NCBI RefSeq assembly: GCF_010731115.1
Contig: NZ_AP022616.1
Location: 2,418,001 to 2,482,000, forward strand
Origin: Mycolicibacterium phocaicum
Lineage (GTDB): Bacteria > Actinomycetota > Actinomycetes > Mycobacteriales > Mycobacteriaceae
DNA length: 64,000 nt
Reading direction: 5' to 3'
Every line of letters begins with the position of its first letter. The first letter of the stretch is position 1. The notes below the pieces were generated by a model. The model saw nothing but the letters and a program-made list of their open reading frames with translations, was not told the origin of the DNA and did no database searches. The position numbers were made by a program, and so were the translations under genes. This document shows positions 1-8,818 of the stretch, one piece after another.

Positions 1-1246
1 CGGTTTCCGACAGCGCTTCGTCGGTTGCCCGGTGGGTGACGACGACGATGCGGGCGCCGCTGCGCTGGCCGGACTCGTCCTCCATGCCCTCCTGGCGGAC
101 TTCGGCGATGCTGACCTCACGCTTGCCGAATTCGGCTGCGACAGAGGACAACACACCGGGCTTGTCCGCCACGTTCATGCTGACGTAGTAGCGGGTCTCG
201 ATGGCGCCGATCGAGGCGATGGGCAGCTTGGCGTACTTGGATTCCCGCGGCCCGCGGCCACCCTGCACGCGGTTGCGCGCGGCCATGACGACGTCACCCA
301 TGACGGCCGACGCGGTCGGTGCGCCACCTGCGCCGCGGCCGTAGAACATCAGCTCGCCGGCGGCCTCGGCCTCGACGAAGACCGCGTTGAACGCGCCGTT
401 GACCGAGGCCAACGGGTGGTCCAGGGGCACCAGCGCCGGGTACACACGAGCCGAAACCCGTTGCTTGCCTTTGCCGGTGGTCAAGCGCTCGCAGATGGCG
501 AGCAACTTGATGGTGCAGCCCAGTGCCTTGGCGGACTCGAAGTCTGCGGCGCTGACCTTCGTCATGCCCTCGCGGTAGACGTCGTCGGCGGTGACCCGGG
601 TGTGGAACGCGATGGACGCCAGGATGGCGGCCTTGGCGGCGGCGTCGTAGCCCTCGACGTCGGCGGTCGGGTCGGCCTCGGCGTAGCCCAGCACACCGGC
701 TTCGGCGAGCGCGTCGGCGTAGTCGGCGCCGGTCTCACTCATCGCCGACAGGATGTAGTTGGTGGTGCCGTTGACGATGCCCGCCACCCGCAGCACGACG
801 TCACCCGCGAGCGACTGGGTCAGCGGCCGGATCACCGGGATCGCGCCGGCGACGGCCGCCTCGAAATACAGGTCCACGCGCGCCTTTTCGGCCGCCTGGG
901 CCAGTTCACCGGTGGATTGCGCCATCAGCGCCTTGTTGGCGGTGACCACCGACTTGCCCTGCTCCAGCGCGGCCATGATGGCCTTGCGGGCCGGCTCGAC
1001 GGGACCCATGAGCTCGATGACGATGTCGACGTCGTCGCGCGACACCAGCGCCTCGATGTCGTCGGTGAGCATGTCGACCGACACGCCACGGCCCTTGGCC
1101 ACCTTGCGGACACCGACGCCGCGCAACTCCAGGGGCGCACCGATGCGAGCAGCCAGGTCGTCAGCGCTGTCCTCGATGATCCGGACCACCTCGGTCCCGA
1201 CGTTCCCGAGTCCGAGAACTGCTACGCCGATTGGCTTTTCACTCAT
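1..1246 (-). CDS. hom: Homoserine dehydrogenase (3' end beyond window)
   Basis: NAD(P)-dependent homoserine dehydrogenase, which reduces aspartate semialdehyde to homoserine for threonine and methionine synthesis in the cytosol. The N-terminus carries the Rossmann motif GLGNVG at about residues 12-17, followed by the family stretches ANKALMA and [19 protein letters not shown]. The visible C-terminal part ([18 protein letters not shown]) is the start of the ACT domain that mediates feedback control by threonine. About 415 residues are visible; mycobacterial homologues have about 440, so only the tail is missing. ATG at 1246 overlaps the lysA stop by 4 nt, so it is the third gene of argS-lysA-hom. 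The M. tuberculosis equivalent is Rv1294 (also called thrA). Confidence 0.96.
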   Translation of the reverse strand, partial: MSEKPIGVAVLGLGNVGTEVVRIIEDSADDLAARIGAPLELRGVGVRKVAKGRGVSVDMLTDDIEALVSRDDVDIVIELMGPVEPARKAIMAALEQGKSVVTANKALMAQSTGELAQAAEKARVDLYFEAAVAGAIPVIRPLTQSLAGDVVLRVAGIVNGTTNYILSAMSETGADYADALAEAGVLGYAEADPTADVEGYDAAAKAAILASIAFHTRVTADDVYREGMTKVSAADFESAKALGCTIKLLAICERLTTGKGKQRVSARVYPALVPLDHPLASVNGAFNAVFVEAEAAGELMFYGRGAGGAPTASAVMGDVVMAARNRVQGGRGPRESKYAKLPIASIGAIETRYYVSMNVADKPGVLSSVAAEFGKREVSIAEVRQEGMEDESGQRSGARIVVVTHRATDEALSET

Positions 1247-2640
1247 TGACCACTCACCTCCAGGCTCAACAGGTCTTCGACGGTCTCCCGGCGCAAGATC
1301 AGGCGTGCGTTGCCGTCCTTCACCGCGACGACGGCGGGACGGGTCAGCAGGTTGTACCGGCTGGACATCGAATAGCAGTAGGCGCCGGTGGCGGCGACTG
1401 CCAGCAGATCACCGGGCACCAAATCCTCGGACACCCAGGTGTCGCGGACGATGATGTCGCCGGTCTCGCAGTGCTTTCCGACGATCCGGGCCAGCGTCGC
1501 GGGGGCGTCGCTGGCGCGCGACACCAGCCGGGCGTCGTACTGGGCGTCGTACAGCGACGGCCGGATGTTGTCGCTCATGCCGCCGTCGACGCTGACGTAG
1601 CGCCGGTACTTGTCGGCCGACACGGCAACGTCTTTCACGGTGCCGACCTCGTACAGCGTGATGGTGCCGGGGCCCGCGATGGCGCGGCCGGGCTCCACGA
1701 CCAGCTTGGGGGTCGGCAGACCGACGGCCTCGGATTCGGCCTTCACGATGGCCTTGAGCTTGTCGGCCAGTTCCTTCATGGGTGGCGGGTCATCGCTGGG
1801 CAGGTAGGAGATGCCCAGTCCCCCACCGAGATCCATGACCGACATCTGCGCGGTCTTCTCGACGCCGAATTCGGCGACGACGTCGCGCAGCAGGCCGATG
1901 ACGCGATGGGCCGCGATCTCGAACCCGGCGACGTCGAAGATCTGCGAGCCGACGTGGCAGTGCAGGCCGACCAGGCGCAGGTTGTCGGTGGCGAAGACCT
2001 TGCGCACCGCTTCCATGGCCGCGCCGCTGGCCAGCGAGAGACCGAACTTCTGGTCCTCGTGGGCCGTGGAGATGAACTCGTGGGTGTGCGCCTCGACGCC
2101 CGGGGTCACGCGGACCAGGACGTCCTGCACCACACCCGCCGCGCCGGCGATGGCCTCCAGGCGCTCGATCTCGATCTCGGAGTCCAGCACGATGTGCCCG
2201 ACACCGGCCTCGACCGCGGCGGACAGCTCAGGGACGGATTTGTTGTTGCCGTGCACCGTGATTCGTTCAGCCGGGAAGTCGGCGTGCAGCGCCACGGCCA
2301 GCTCGCCCCCGGTGGCGACGTCCAGGCACAGGCCCTCCTGCGCGACCCAGCGAGCGATCTCGGCGCACAGGAACGCTTTTCCGGCGTAGTGCACGTGCTC
2401 GCCGCCACCGAAGGCGTCGGCGATCTCGCGGCAGCGGGACCGGAAGTCGTCCTCGTCGATGACGAACAGCGGTGTGCCGAACTGCTCGGCCAGGGCACCG
2501 ACCGTGACCCCGGCGACACTGACCTGACCATCGGCGCCCCGAACCAGGTTGCGCGGCCAGACATTCGGCGCCAACAGGTTCACCTCGTCGGGCGTCTGCG
2601 GCTTCTCCGGCACCACGTTGCCGGTCGGCTGCCCGCTCAC
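1243..2640 (-). CDS. lysA: Diaminopimelate decarboxylase
   Basis: PLP-dependent decarboxylation of meso-diaminopimelate to L-lysine, the last step of lysine synthesis; it also draws on the DAP pool used for peptidoglycan. The PLP-binding lysine lies in HYAGKAF (about residue 88). Further signatures are [19 protein letters not shown] and [12 protein letters not shown] near the C-terminus. The CESxD-type motif appears as CETGDI. I chose GTG at 2640 because it overlaps the argS stop in a GTGA (2637-2640); this gives 465 aa, close to the family length. A longer reading from 2709 would run into argS and has no other support. The stop overlaps hom by 4 nt, so translation is probably coupled. Confidence 0.96.
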   Translation of the reverse strand: MSGQPTGNVVPEKPQTPDEVNLLAPNVWPRNLVRGADGQVSVAGVTVGALAEQFGTPLFVIDEDDFRSRCREIADAFGGGEHVHYAGKAFLCAEIARWVAQEGLCLDVATGGELAVALHADFPAERITVHGNNKSVPELSAAVEAGVGHIVLDSEIEIERLEAIAGAAGVVQDVLVRVTPGVEAHTHEFISTAHEDQKFGLSLASGAAMEAVRKVFATDNLRLVGLHCHVGSQIFDVAGFEIAAHRVIGLLRDVVAEFGVEKTAQMSVMDLGGGLGISYLPSDDPPPMKELADKLKAIVKAESEAVGLPTPKLVVEPGRAIAGPGTITLYEVGTVKDVAVSADKYRRYVSVDGGMSDNIRPSLYDAQYDARLVSRASDAPATLARIVGKHCETGDIIVRDTWVSEDLVPGDLLAVAATGAYCYSMSSRYNLLTRPAVVAVKDGNARLILRRETVEDLLSLEVSGQ

Positions 2641-4289
2641 ATCCGCTCCGGAGCGCTGACACCGAGGATCTGCAGACCGTTGGCGATGACCTGGCGCGTG
2701 GCCGCGCACAGCGCGAGCCGCGCCCGGTGCAGGTCGCTGTGCTCTTCGTCGCCCATCGGGAGGACGCGGCAGGAGTCGTAGAACCGATGGTAGTCACCGG
2801 CCAGGTCTTCCAGATACCGGCACACGCGGTGCGGTTCCCTAAGGGCAGCAGCGGTTTTCAGGACGCGCGGGAACTCGCCGATGGTGCGCATCAGGGTGGC
2901 TTCACGGTCGTGGCTCAGCAGGTCGAGGTGTCCGAGGTCCACCTGCAGGCCGAGGTCGGCGGCGTTGCGCGCCAGGGCCGACAGCCGGGCGTGCGCGTAT
3001 TGCACGTAGTAGACCGGGTTTTCGTTGGACGCGCTGGCCCACAGCCCGAGGTCGATGTCGATGGGGCTGTTCACCGACGACCGGATCAGCACGTAGCGGG
3101 CCGCGTCCACGCCGATGGCGTCGACCAGGTCCTCCAGGGTGATGACGGTGCCGGCGCGCTTGCTCATGCGCATCGGCTGGCCGTCCCTGACCAGGTTGAC
3201 CATCTGGCCGATCAGCACCTCGACGGTGTCGGGGTCCTCGCCGAGCGCGGCCGCGACGGCCTTCAGGCGGCCGATGTAGCCATGGTGGTCGGCACCGAGC
3301 ATGTAGATACACAGGTCGAAACCGCGCTGACGCTTGTCCAGGTAGTACGCGATGTCGCCGGCGACGTACGCCGGGTTGCCGTCGCTCTTGATGACGACGC
3401 GGTCCTTGTCGTCACCGAAGTCGGTGGTGCGCAACCAGATTGCGCCGTCCTGCTCGTAGATCGAGCCGTTGTCGCGCAGCTTGTCGATGGCCTCCTGCAC
3501 CCGCCCTGAGGTGTGCATCGAGTCTTCGTGGGTGTAGACGTCGAAGTCGGTGCCGAAGTCGTGCAGCGACTGCTTGATCTGACCGAACATCAAATCCACG
3601 CCGAGCTCGCGGAAGACTTCCTGGCACTCATCGGCCGGCAGGCTCAACGCGTCGGGCCGCTTGGCCACGACGTCGGCCGCGATGTCCTTGATGTAGTCGC
3701 CGCCGTAGCCGTCCTCCGGGGCCGGCTCGCCCTTGGCGGCCGCGACCAGCGAGCGCGCGAAGCGGTCGATCTGGCCGCCGTGGTCGTTGAAGTAGTACTC
3801 GCGGACGACGGTGGCGTCCTGTGTGGCCAGCAGACGGCCCAGCGCGTCACCGACGGCGGCCCAGCGGGTGCCGCCGATGTGGATGGGGCCGGTCGGGTTC
3901 GCCGAGACGAACTCCAGGTTGATGTGGCGACCCTTGAGCTCCTCAGAGGTGCCGTAGCGGTCGCCTGCGCCCAGCACGTTGAGGACGACGACGCTCTGCG
4001 CGGACGCCTCGATGCGCAGGTTGACGAAGCCGGGGCCGGCAACGGTGGCCTCAGCGATGCCGTCGGCGTCGATCAACCTCTCGGCGAGCCATTCGGCCAG
4101 GTCACGTGGCTTTACGCCGACCTTCTTGGCCAGCTGCAGCGCCAGGTTGGTGGCGTAGTCGCCGTGCTCGGGGTTACGCGGACGCTCGATGGCGACTGTT
4201 TCGGGCAGCGCGGCAAGGTCCAGGTCGTGTTCGACCAGGACCACGGCGGCGGTGTTCTTGAGCAGTTCAGCCAGATCGGCGGGGGTCAC
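2637..4289 (-). CDS. argS: Arginyl-tRNA synthetase
   Basis: Class I aminoacyl-tRNA synthetase that charges tRNA-Arg. It has the N-terminal Arg-S additional domain, the class I HIGH motif as PIHIGG (about residue 137), the KMSK-equivalent MRMSKRAGT in the second half, and a C-terminal DALR anticodon-binding domain with the typical [25 protein letters not shown] ending. The 550 aa length is normal. The start is a GTG at 4289; a -10-like TAGGAT lies 8 nt upstream and no Shine-Dalgarno sequence is evident, so the mRNA may be leaderless. It heads the argS-lysA-hom operon and lies next to a divergent tRNA-Arg gene. It is syntenic with Rv1292. Confidence 0.97.
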   Translation of the reverse strand: MTPADLAELLKNTAAVVLVEHDLDLAALPETVAIERPRNPEHGDYATNLALQLAKKVGVKPRDLAEWLAERLIDADGIAEATVAGPGFVNLRIEASAQSVVVLNVLGAGDRYGTSEELKGRHINLEFVSANPTGPIHIGGTRWAAVGDALGRLLATQDATVVREYYFNDHGGQIDRFARSLVAAAKGEPAPEDGYGGDYIKDIAADVVAKRPDALSLPADECQEVFRELGVDLMFGQIKQSLHDFGTDFDVYTHEDSMHTSGRVQEAIDKLRDNGSIYEQDGAIWLRTTDFGDDKDRVVIKSDGNPAYVAGDIAYYLDKRQRGFDLCIYMLGADHHGYIGRLKAVAAALGEDPDTVEVLIGQMVNLVRDGQPMRMSKRAGTVITLEDLVDAIGVDAARYVLIRSSVNSPIDIDLGLWASASNENPVYYVQYAHARLSALARNAADLGLQVDLGHLDLLSHDREATLMRTIGEFPRVLKTAAALREPHRVCRYLEDLAGDYHRFYDSCRVLPMGDEEHSDLHRARLALCAATRQVIANGLQILGVSAPERM

Positions 4290-4297
4290 GGGGGTCC

Positions 4298-4303
4298 ATC
4301 CTA
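4298..4303 (-). promoter_or_regulatory. Candidate leaderless -10 box of argS operon
   Basis: TAGGAT on the minus strand with 8 nt between it and the argS GTG. This spacing would place transcription initiation at or next to the start codon. No good -35 hexamer is seen at 17 nt, which is common in mycobacteria. Confidence 0.45.
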
Positions 4304-4447
4304 TGGGCTGAGCTGCTCACGCTTGTCATCGGTGTCGCCCGGTGCTTGACGGATTGTTCCTGGCGGTTGACGCCGATTCGGGAGGTCGGTCACCGATGCG
4401 CTAGTCTGTGATCGCCCAACGGCGCCGCTGGCTCGCCAGCATCAAGC

Positions 4448-4520
4448 GCCCCCGTAGCTCAGGGGATAGAGCGTCTGCCTCCGGAGCAGAAGGCCGCAGG
4501 TTCGAATCCTGCCGGGGGCA
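4448..4520 (+). tRNA. tRNA-Arg (anticodon CCG)
   Basis: A 73-nt cloverleaf. The 7-bp acceptor stem is GCCCCCG/CGGGGGC with discriminator A. The D-arm is GCTC..GAGC. The anticodon stem TCTGC/GCAGA encloses loop CTCCGGA, giving anticodon CCG. The T-arm is GCAGG-TTCGAAT-CCTGC. CCA is not encoded. It lies divergently from argS, and its 3' side faces the restriction-modification genes. tRNA 3' ends are common integration targets, but I found no second copy of this 3' end in the window. Confidence 0.97.
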
Positions 4521-4851
4521 CTCATCAAACTCATTCTTGCTGGTCGCACGATCTTCCTGTTAGCCGTTGCTGTCGAGCGGCGGATTGACCTTCGCCATAC
4601 GCCGCAACCGAGGCAATCCCCGGTGCTACCGAGAGTTCAACACTGATACGCCGCTCACACTGTGACCGAGTTCGAAAGCGAACACTTCCCGGTAATGTCC
4701 CACGGACGCCGATGGCGTCCACACCTGCGGCACATTCCGACGGGCGTACGCCCAACTTCGGTCTTGCCGAGGATCCAGACAAGCAACGCAGGCGATGCGC
4801 TACGGCGCCCGACTCGCCGCGAATGCGAGCAGTCAGTCAGGAGTATTGGGC
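4521..4851. other. 331-bp stretch without a convincing gene
   Basis: Lies between the tRNA and the stop of the putative endonuclease. It is visibly less GC-rich than the flanking housekeeping genes. The short open frames here (for example 4531-4782 minus and 4662-4925 plus) show no recognisable domain and no good start context. It may be the relic or boundary of the acquired segment. Confidence 0.5.
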
Positions 4852-5595
4852 CTACTTGCTGCGCGACTTGCGGATCTTGCCATCGTCGGCTGACTCGTAC
4901 ATGTCGAAGTTGCGTTCTACGGTGAGCATCACCAATTCATCGAAGGCTGTTTGGAGTTCGACCGGCTCCAGCGGATTGTTTACTTCATAGCAAATCACTG
5001 ACGGCGCAAAGGGATTGGAGTCGACCAATAACGCATAAAGCCGTTCGAACTGCTCATCGCGGTCGGATGGATCGGCGCGGCCAGTGAACAAATTGAAGCG
5101 TGGAAAAACATTGTCGAACGTACTGTTGCGTCGCGGCGTATCGTCGGCCGCCGCCTCTTTGTCAAAGAAGAAGAACCCGGATACGACCGCGAACGGAAAT
5201 CGGCGGTGCAAAGTGGTCGACTCGAACAGCAGGTCAGCCCGTCGATTGGTGAGGTTCTTCTGAAAGCCACCGCTTTGTCCGTCGCGGAACATGATCGTCT
5301 TGATCGAGCACGCAAGCATCAGCCCCGATTCCTCGGTTGCCCACGTGACATCAACCTTCTTGGCGCCCAGGCCACCCGCAAGTCGTCTCTCAGCGCCCGA
5401 CAGACCCGGGCCACCGGGTTCGCCGGGACGTGCGCCCTCCATCCCACGCTCGCGCAACTCTTGAGCGATCGCCAGTGCCAGTGTGGTGCTGATCTTTAGA
5501 GCCCACGGGTTCTTCTCTCGCTGCGGCGCATCATCGCTAGGTTTAGGTCCAGCAGCCTTGATCGCCTCAACCAGCAGGTCGTCAATTCGAGCCAC
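4852..5595 (-). CDS. Putative type II restriction endonuclease
   Basis: A 247-aa protein partnered with the adenine methyltransferase directly upstream. The core reads KKVDVTW (about 80-86) then CSIKTIMFRDGQSGG (about 96-110), a PD-(D/E)xK-like arrangement with D82 and S97-x-K99. It is followed by NLTNRRADLLFESTTLHRRFPFAVVSG-type sequence, which I recognise from restriction-endonuclease-like proteins of prokaryotic RM loci. Substrate and cut site cannot be read from sequence. GTG at 5595 has a GAGG 5 nt upstream and overlaps the methylase stop by 14 nt; TTG at 5610 is an alternative. Composition is more AT-rich than the neighbours, suggesting transfer. The assignment rests mainly on the partner gene. 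Confidence 0.65.
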   Translation of the reverse strand: MARIDDLLVEAIKAAGPKPSDDAPQREKNPWALKISTTLALAIAQELRERGMEGARPGEPGGPGLSGAERRLAGGLGAKKVDVTWATEESGLMLACSIKTIMFRDGQSGGFQKNLTNRRADLLFESTTLHRRFPFAVVSGFFFFDKEAAADDTPRRNSTFDNVFPRFNLFTGRADPSDRDEQFERLYALLVDSNPFAPSVICYEVNNPLEPVELQTAFDELVMLTVERNFDMYESADDGKIRKSRSK

Positions 5596-7303
5596 GACGA
5601 CCTCGCGCAACTCGTCGTGCCGTCAATTCAGCGTGCGCGTCGCGCAGCACACGAACATTGGCGCGCGACATTCCCAACTCCCCCACAAGCAGCACGTCAT
5701 CGACGATCTTCGAGGCCTCGATCAGCTTTCCGCTACCCAACAAGCCGGCAACCTGCGGGCGTACATTTGCCAACCGATCCGCCGCAGCTTCGACCACATC
5801 CACTGCTGGGACTGGAAGCCGGTCGGCTTCACGGGGTTCTAACTTGAGCATCCCGCCACCGTAGGCTCGCCCTACGGTCTCAGCACCGACCAGCGTCATG
5901 GAAGTCAGCGAAGCTAGCGGGAGTAACGCCTTACCCAGCTTGCGCACTTTGGGTCCCAGGTACACACCATGTACAGAATTCAGGTGCGCCGCCCTTGCCG
6001 TGTTGGTCGACAGTCGAGGCGTGTCAGCGTTGGCGTTCATGTACGTGAGCAGCAAATCGGCTGGGGCAAGCCGTGGCACACGCCACCACGGCTTGCGCAC
6101 CCGGCACTTGTAGGCAGTATTCACGCCCGCCGCCTCGCCGGCTGCGATGTACGCTCGCGCTGCTGGGGATGGCTCACCTTCGGGACGGAACAGCCACGTC
6201 GCAGATCCGTTGCGGCCCAATTCATTCAACGCCGCAGCGCTGAATGCGAGCCCACGCAGATGGCGACTGCCGGGCGGCGACAATCGCAGGACGTCCGTAG
6301 GTTCGAGGCCAAGGTTGGCGACTCGAGCAGGCGAGAGTGCGAAGTACTTGTTATTGCCAGTGACCATGCCCAGCGTCGTGTCGCCCCACGTTTCCAGCAC
6401 TGTGAACCTGCCACTGGACAACAGGCCGGTGTACGCGTCGAGTGCCTTCGCAGACAGCAGCGACGGCGTCCACTTGTCCTCAGGGCTGATCGGCGTCCAC
6501 GTGCGCCCCGCCGCAATGGTCCCTAGCTCAGCGGCATTGCGGGCCTGGTAGACCGAGGCGTGGTCAGTCGGTCCTTGCAGGTAGCCGTCGGCAAGGAGAA
6601 GCAGCACATCCTCCTGAGCGTCGGGAAACACGCGTTCTGTGAACAGCACCAGATCGACGCGAGCGAACGATGCGAGCAGAAATCGACGCACCTCGGCGGC
6701 ATAGTTCACGCTAAGAAGTTCGGCAGGCAGCACTAGACCCATGCGACCGCCAGCACGCAGGAACAGAGCCGAGTGCACTACGAAGGCCGCCCAACTGGAA
6801 GCCAAGTTCGTAAGGCCCACGCCAGCCCTTAGAGCCGCCTGACGAGACCGCGACCGCGCAATACCCGCGAAATCCTGGTAGCGGATGTAAGGCGGGTTAC
6901 CGATCACTACGTCGTACGAACCGGTTGGGTCAACACAAAAGAAATCGCCGACGGCCACATTGGCATCAACCCCTGCGCTGCGGAGTAGTCCACGGGCAGC
7001 GCGAGCGGAGTCCTCGTGAAGCTCGATGCCGTCTAGTGCAGCGAGCTGATCGGTGTCACCGGTACCGCGTAATTCGGTTAGGCGATCGACGGCCGCAAGT
7101 AAGAAGGAGGCCTCGCCACAAGATGGCTCGAGGATGCGCTCGTGCGTGGCACGAACAGCCCAATCAGTGACGTAGCGGGCAACAGAGGCGGGCGTGAAAA
7201 ACGCACCCCGCGCCTTTCGTAGCGCTGCCGAGTCGCCCCCGGTCGACCTGAGCACCATGTGAAGCATCTTGCCTTGCGGGTACGACATGTTGCGTGAGGG
7301 CAC
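5582..7303 (-). CDS. N6-adenine DNA methyltransferase of a type II RM system
   Basis: A 573-aa protein that would methylate adenine in its recognition site and protect DNA from the endonuclease encoded downstream. SAM-binding motif I is ILEPSCGEASF (57-67), preceded by RGAFFTPASVARYV, which is typical of gamma-class enzymes. The catalytic motif IV is NPPY (136-139) in GNPPYIRYQDF. The C-terminal half is probably the target-recognition region (KCRVRKPWW, AYGGGMLKLEP). It resembles Eco57I/PaeR7I-like methylases in layout. The start is uncertain: GTG 7303 or ATG 7288, with no clear RBS for either. Its stop overlaps the endonuclease gene, so expression is coupled with methylase first. GC is lower than that of the flanking core genes. 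Confidence 0.88.
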   Translation of the reverse strand: MPSRNMSYPQGKMLHMVLRSTGGDSAALRKARGAFFTPASVARYVTDWAVRATHERILEPSCGEASFLLAAVDRLTELRGTGDTDQLAALDGIELHEDSARAARGLLRSAGVDANVAVGDFFCVDPTGSYDVVIGNPPYIRYQDFAGIARSRSRQAALRAGVGLTNLASSWAAFVVHSALFLRAGGRMGLVLPAELLSVNYAAEVRRFLLASFARVDLVLFTERVFPDAQEDVLLLLADGYLQGPTDHASVYQARNAAELGTIAAGRTWTPISPEDKWTPSLLSAKALDAYTGLLSSGRFTVLETWGDTTLGMVTGNNKYFALSPARVANLGLEPTDVLRLSPPGSRHLRGLAFSAAALNELGRNGSATWLFRPEGEPSPAARAYIAAGEAAGVNTAYKCRVRKPWWRVPRLAPADLLLTYMNANADTPRLSTNTARAAHLNSVHGVYLGPKVRKLGKALLPLASLTSMTLVGAETVGRAYGGGMLKLEPREADRLPVPAVDVVEAAADRLANVRPQVAGLLGSGKLIEASKIVDDVLLVGELGMSRANVRVLRDAHAELTARRVARGRRGSN

Positions 7304-7504
7304 ACCGAAGCCACCGATGCCATCTCAGGACACACAGCTGGCGGAAGCACGGTGTCTCCGGTGGGACACGAACGTATGCCGCACCTGGCACGTCGTAAGG
7401 GCCTCGGGGCAACGTGCCGTACCGAGGGCGCCTACCCAGCGGCGTGTGGGATGGCGACAACCCGCCGAACGTCCGTCGGCATTCGTGCGACCCCTGTTGA
7501 AGCC

Positions 7505-8152
7505 TCAGCGACGGCCGCTACCGGAGTTGTAGCCCGGCGACGCCACATCCGACTCGGAGAGCTCGAACGGCGGCGGTGCGACAACTTCCGGGGTGAACAG
7601 ATTGCCCCCGGTCGGGGTGCCCTCGGCCGGCGGTGCGCTCTCGGCGGGCGGGGCGCTGATGATCTCGCTAGTGCCGACCGGAGTGTCCGAATCGTCTTCA
7701 GAGACGCCACCCACGGGACCGCGCGGCACCCAGACCAGCAGGTCCTGCATGCCGTCGTTGTAGACGACGCTGTTCGGCACGTCGCCGACGACGTCGAAGT
7801 AAAGCTTGCCGGTCGTGGTCCCGCCCGGCGGCGCCGACGGCAGACCGCCGCCGATCACCCGATAATTCGCGCCGCTCTCGGCACGGGCGTTGAAGAACGC
7901 GGTGATCGGGTTGGCCCAGCCGCCGACACCTTCGACCGTCACGGTCGCCGAGTAGAGCTGGCCGTTGTGCGGCACGGGGTCCGAACTCGGCTTCAAACCC
8001 TTGACCGTGTAGCCGATCTCGTTCAGCGTCTCCTGCTGTCCGAACGGCTTGATGTTGTTGGCCGCCGAAGCGGATCCCACTGTCACGCCGGCCATGCCGA
8101 TCGCGATCGCAGCAATACCGATGGGCGCCACAAGTTTGATCTTCACTGTCAC
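7505..8152 (-). CDS. DUF1942 (MPT63-like) secreted protein with Pro-rich tail
   Basis: A 215-aa exported protein. It has a Sec signal peptide at about residues 1-30 (hydrophobic IGIAAIAIGMAGVTVG, cleavage near SASA-AN). An immunoglobulin-like DUF1942 domain follows (QQETLNEIGYTVKGLKPSS, GKLYFDVVGDVPNSVVYNDG), as in the M. tuberculosis secreted antigen MPT63. MPT63 is about 159 aa; this protein has an extra Ser/Pro/Glu-rich C-terminal tail of about 60 residues containing PTGGNLFTPEVVAP. A near-identical PTGGNLFSP motif occurs in the small lipoprotein at 19926-20204. The function of the family is unknown. It is preceded by a GGAACGGAGT-type RBS and is transcribed alone. Confidence 0.85.
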   Translation of the reverse strand: MTVKIKLVAPIGIAAIAIGMAGVTVGSASAANNIKPFGQQETLNEIGYTVKGLKPSSDPVPHNGQLYSATVTVEGVGGWANPITAFFNARAESGANYRVIGGGLPSAPPGGTTTGKLYFDVVGDVPNSVVYNDGMQDLLVWVPRGPVGGVSEDDSDTPVGTSEIISAPPAESAPPAEGTPTGGNLFTPEVVAPPPFELSESDVASPGYNSGSGRR

Positions 8153-8326
8153 TCCGTTCCCACACCGAGGCAGTATTCAACGCGGAGGTTACCCGCCGAA
8201 GTGCTGGTCAAACGCAATTTCGCGCAGATCGATCCGTTAGTCACTGCCCGGCTGCCGGGACATCGACATCCGGTGCGGACCCAACCGGGATAGGAACGAT
8301 CCGAATCTCGAGATCGGAAGGATGTC

Positions 8327-8818
8327 ATGGGCAAGCAATTCGGGTGGGGACGGTTCTTGGCGATCGCGCTGCCGGTATCGATTCTGACGTTCATCCTCGA
8401 CGTCGTCTTCCACAAGACCGCGGGACCGGCACTGTTCGGCAACAGCTACCCGGCGGCAGACTACCCGCAGCGCCCGCTGGCCGAAATCATGGATCTGTTC
8501 CCGTTTCTCGGGTTCACGTACGTCCTGCAGCTGACGATGCTGTGCTTCTTGTTCCTGCGGCTGTACCCGGGCCGCGGGCTTGGCAAGGCCGCCTGGTGGG
8601 GCATCTGGGGCGGCCTGTTCGTCGTCATCCCCAACATGCAGTTCTTCGTCGCCGTCGCGCACACCACGTGGACGATGCTGATCATCCAGATGATCGAGGC
8701 CATCGCGTTGTGCGTCCTGGCCGCGTGCCTCTTCGAGATCGCCTACCGCCCAAAGGATTACAACCAGGACAGCGCGGCCACCACGAGTGCCTCGGTGCCG
8801 GTGTCGAGCGTCGGCTGA
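8327..8818 (+). CDS. Small integral membrane protein, function unknown
   Basis: A 163-aa protein with about four hydrophobic helices (about 10-30, 60-85, 95-112, 118-138) and a short hydrophilic Ser/Thr-rich C-terminus. It starts at ATG 8327 after a good RBS (GGAAGGA). It resembles uncharacterised actinobacterial membrane proteins of about this size, and no catalytic motif is seen. Its last 61 nt overlap the 3' end of the convergent M20 hydrolase gene, an unusually long tail-to-tail overlap. The overlap encodes the hydrophilic end of this protein and the last residues of the hydrolase. Confidence 0.75.
   Translation: MGKQFGWGRFLAIALPVSILTFILDVVFHKTAGPALFGNSYPAADYPQRPLAEIMDLFPFLGFTYVLQLTMLCFLFLRLYPGRGLGKAAWWGIWGGLFVVIPNMQFFVAVAHTTWTMLIIQMIEAIALCVLAACLFEIAYRPKDYNQDSAATTSASVPVSSVG

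Noticed and set aside
2640..2709. N-terminal extension of lysA
   Set aside because: The extra residues lie inside argS and the GTG at 2640 forms a clean GTGA junction with the argS stop.
4531..4782. 83-aa minus-strand open frame between tRNA-Arg and the endonuclease
   Set aside because: No domain, no plausible RBS and no compositional signal of coding; could not be supported.
4448..8300. Integrative element bounded by a duplicated tRNA 3' end
   Set aside because: I found no second copy of the tRNA-Arg 3' sequence and no integrase gene near the RM pair, so an att-flanked element is not supported.
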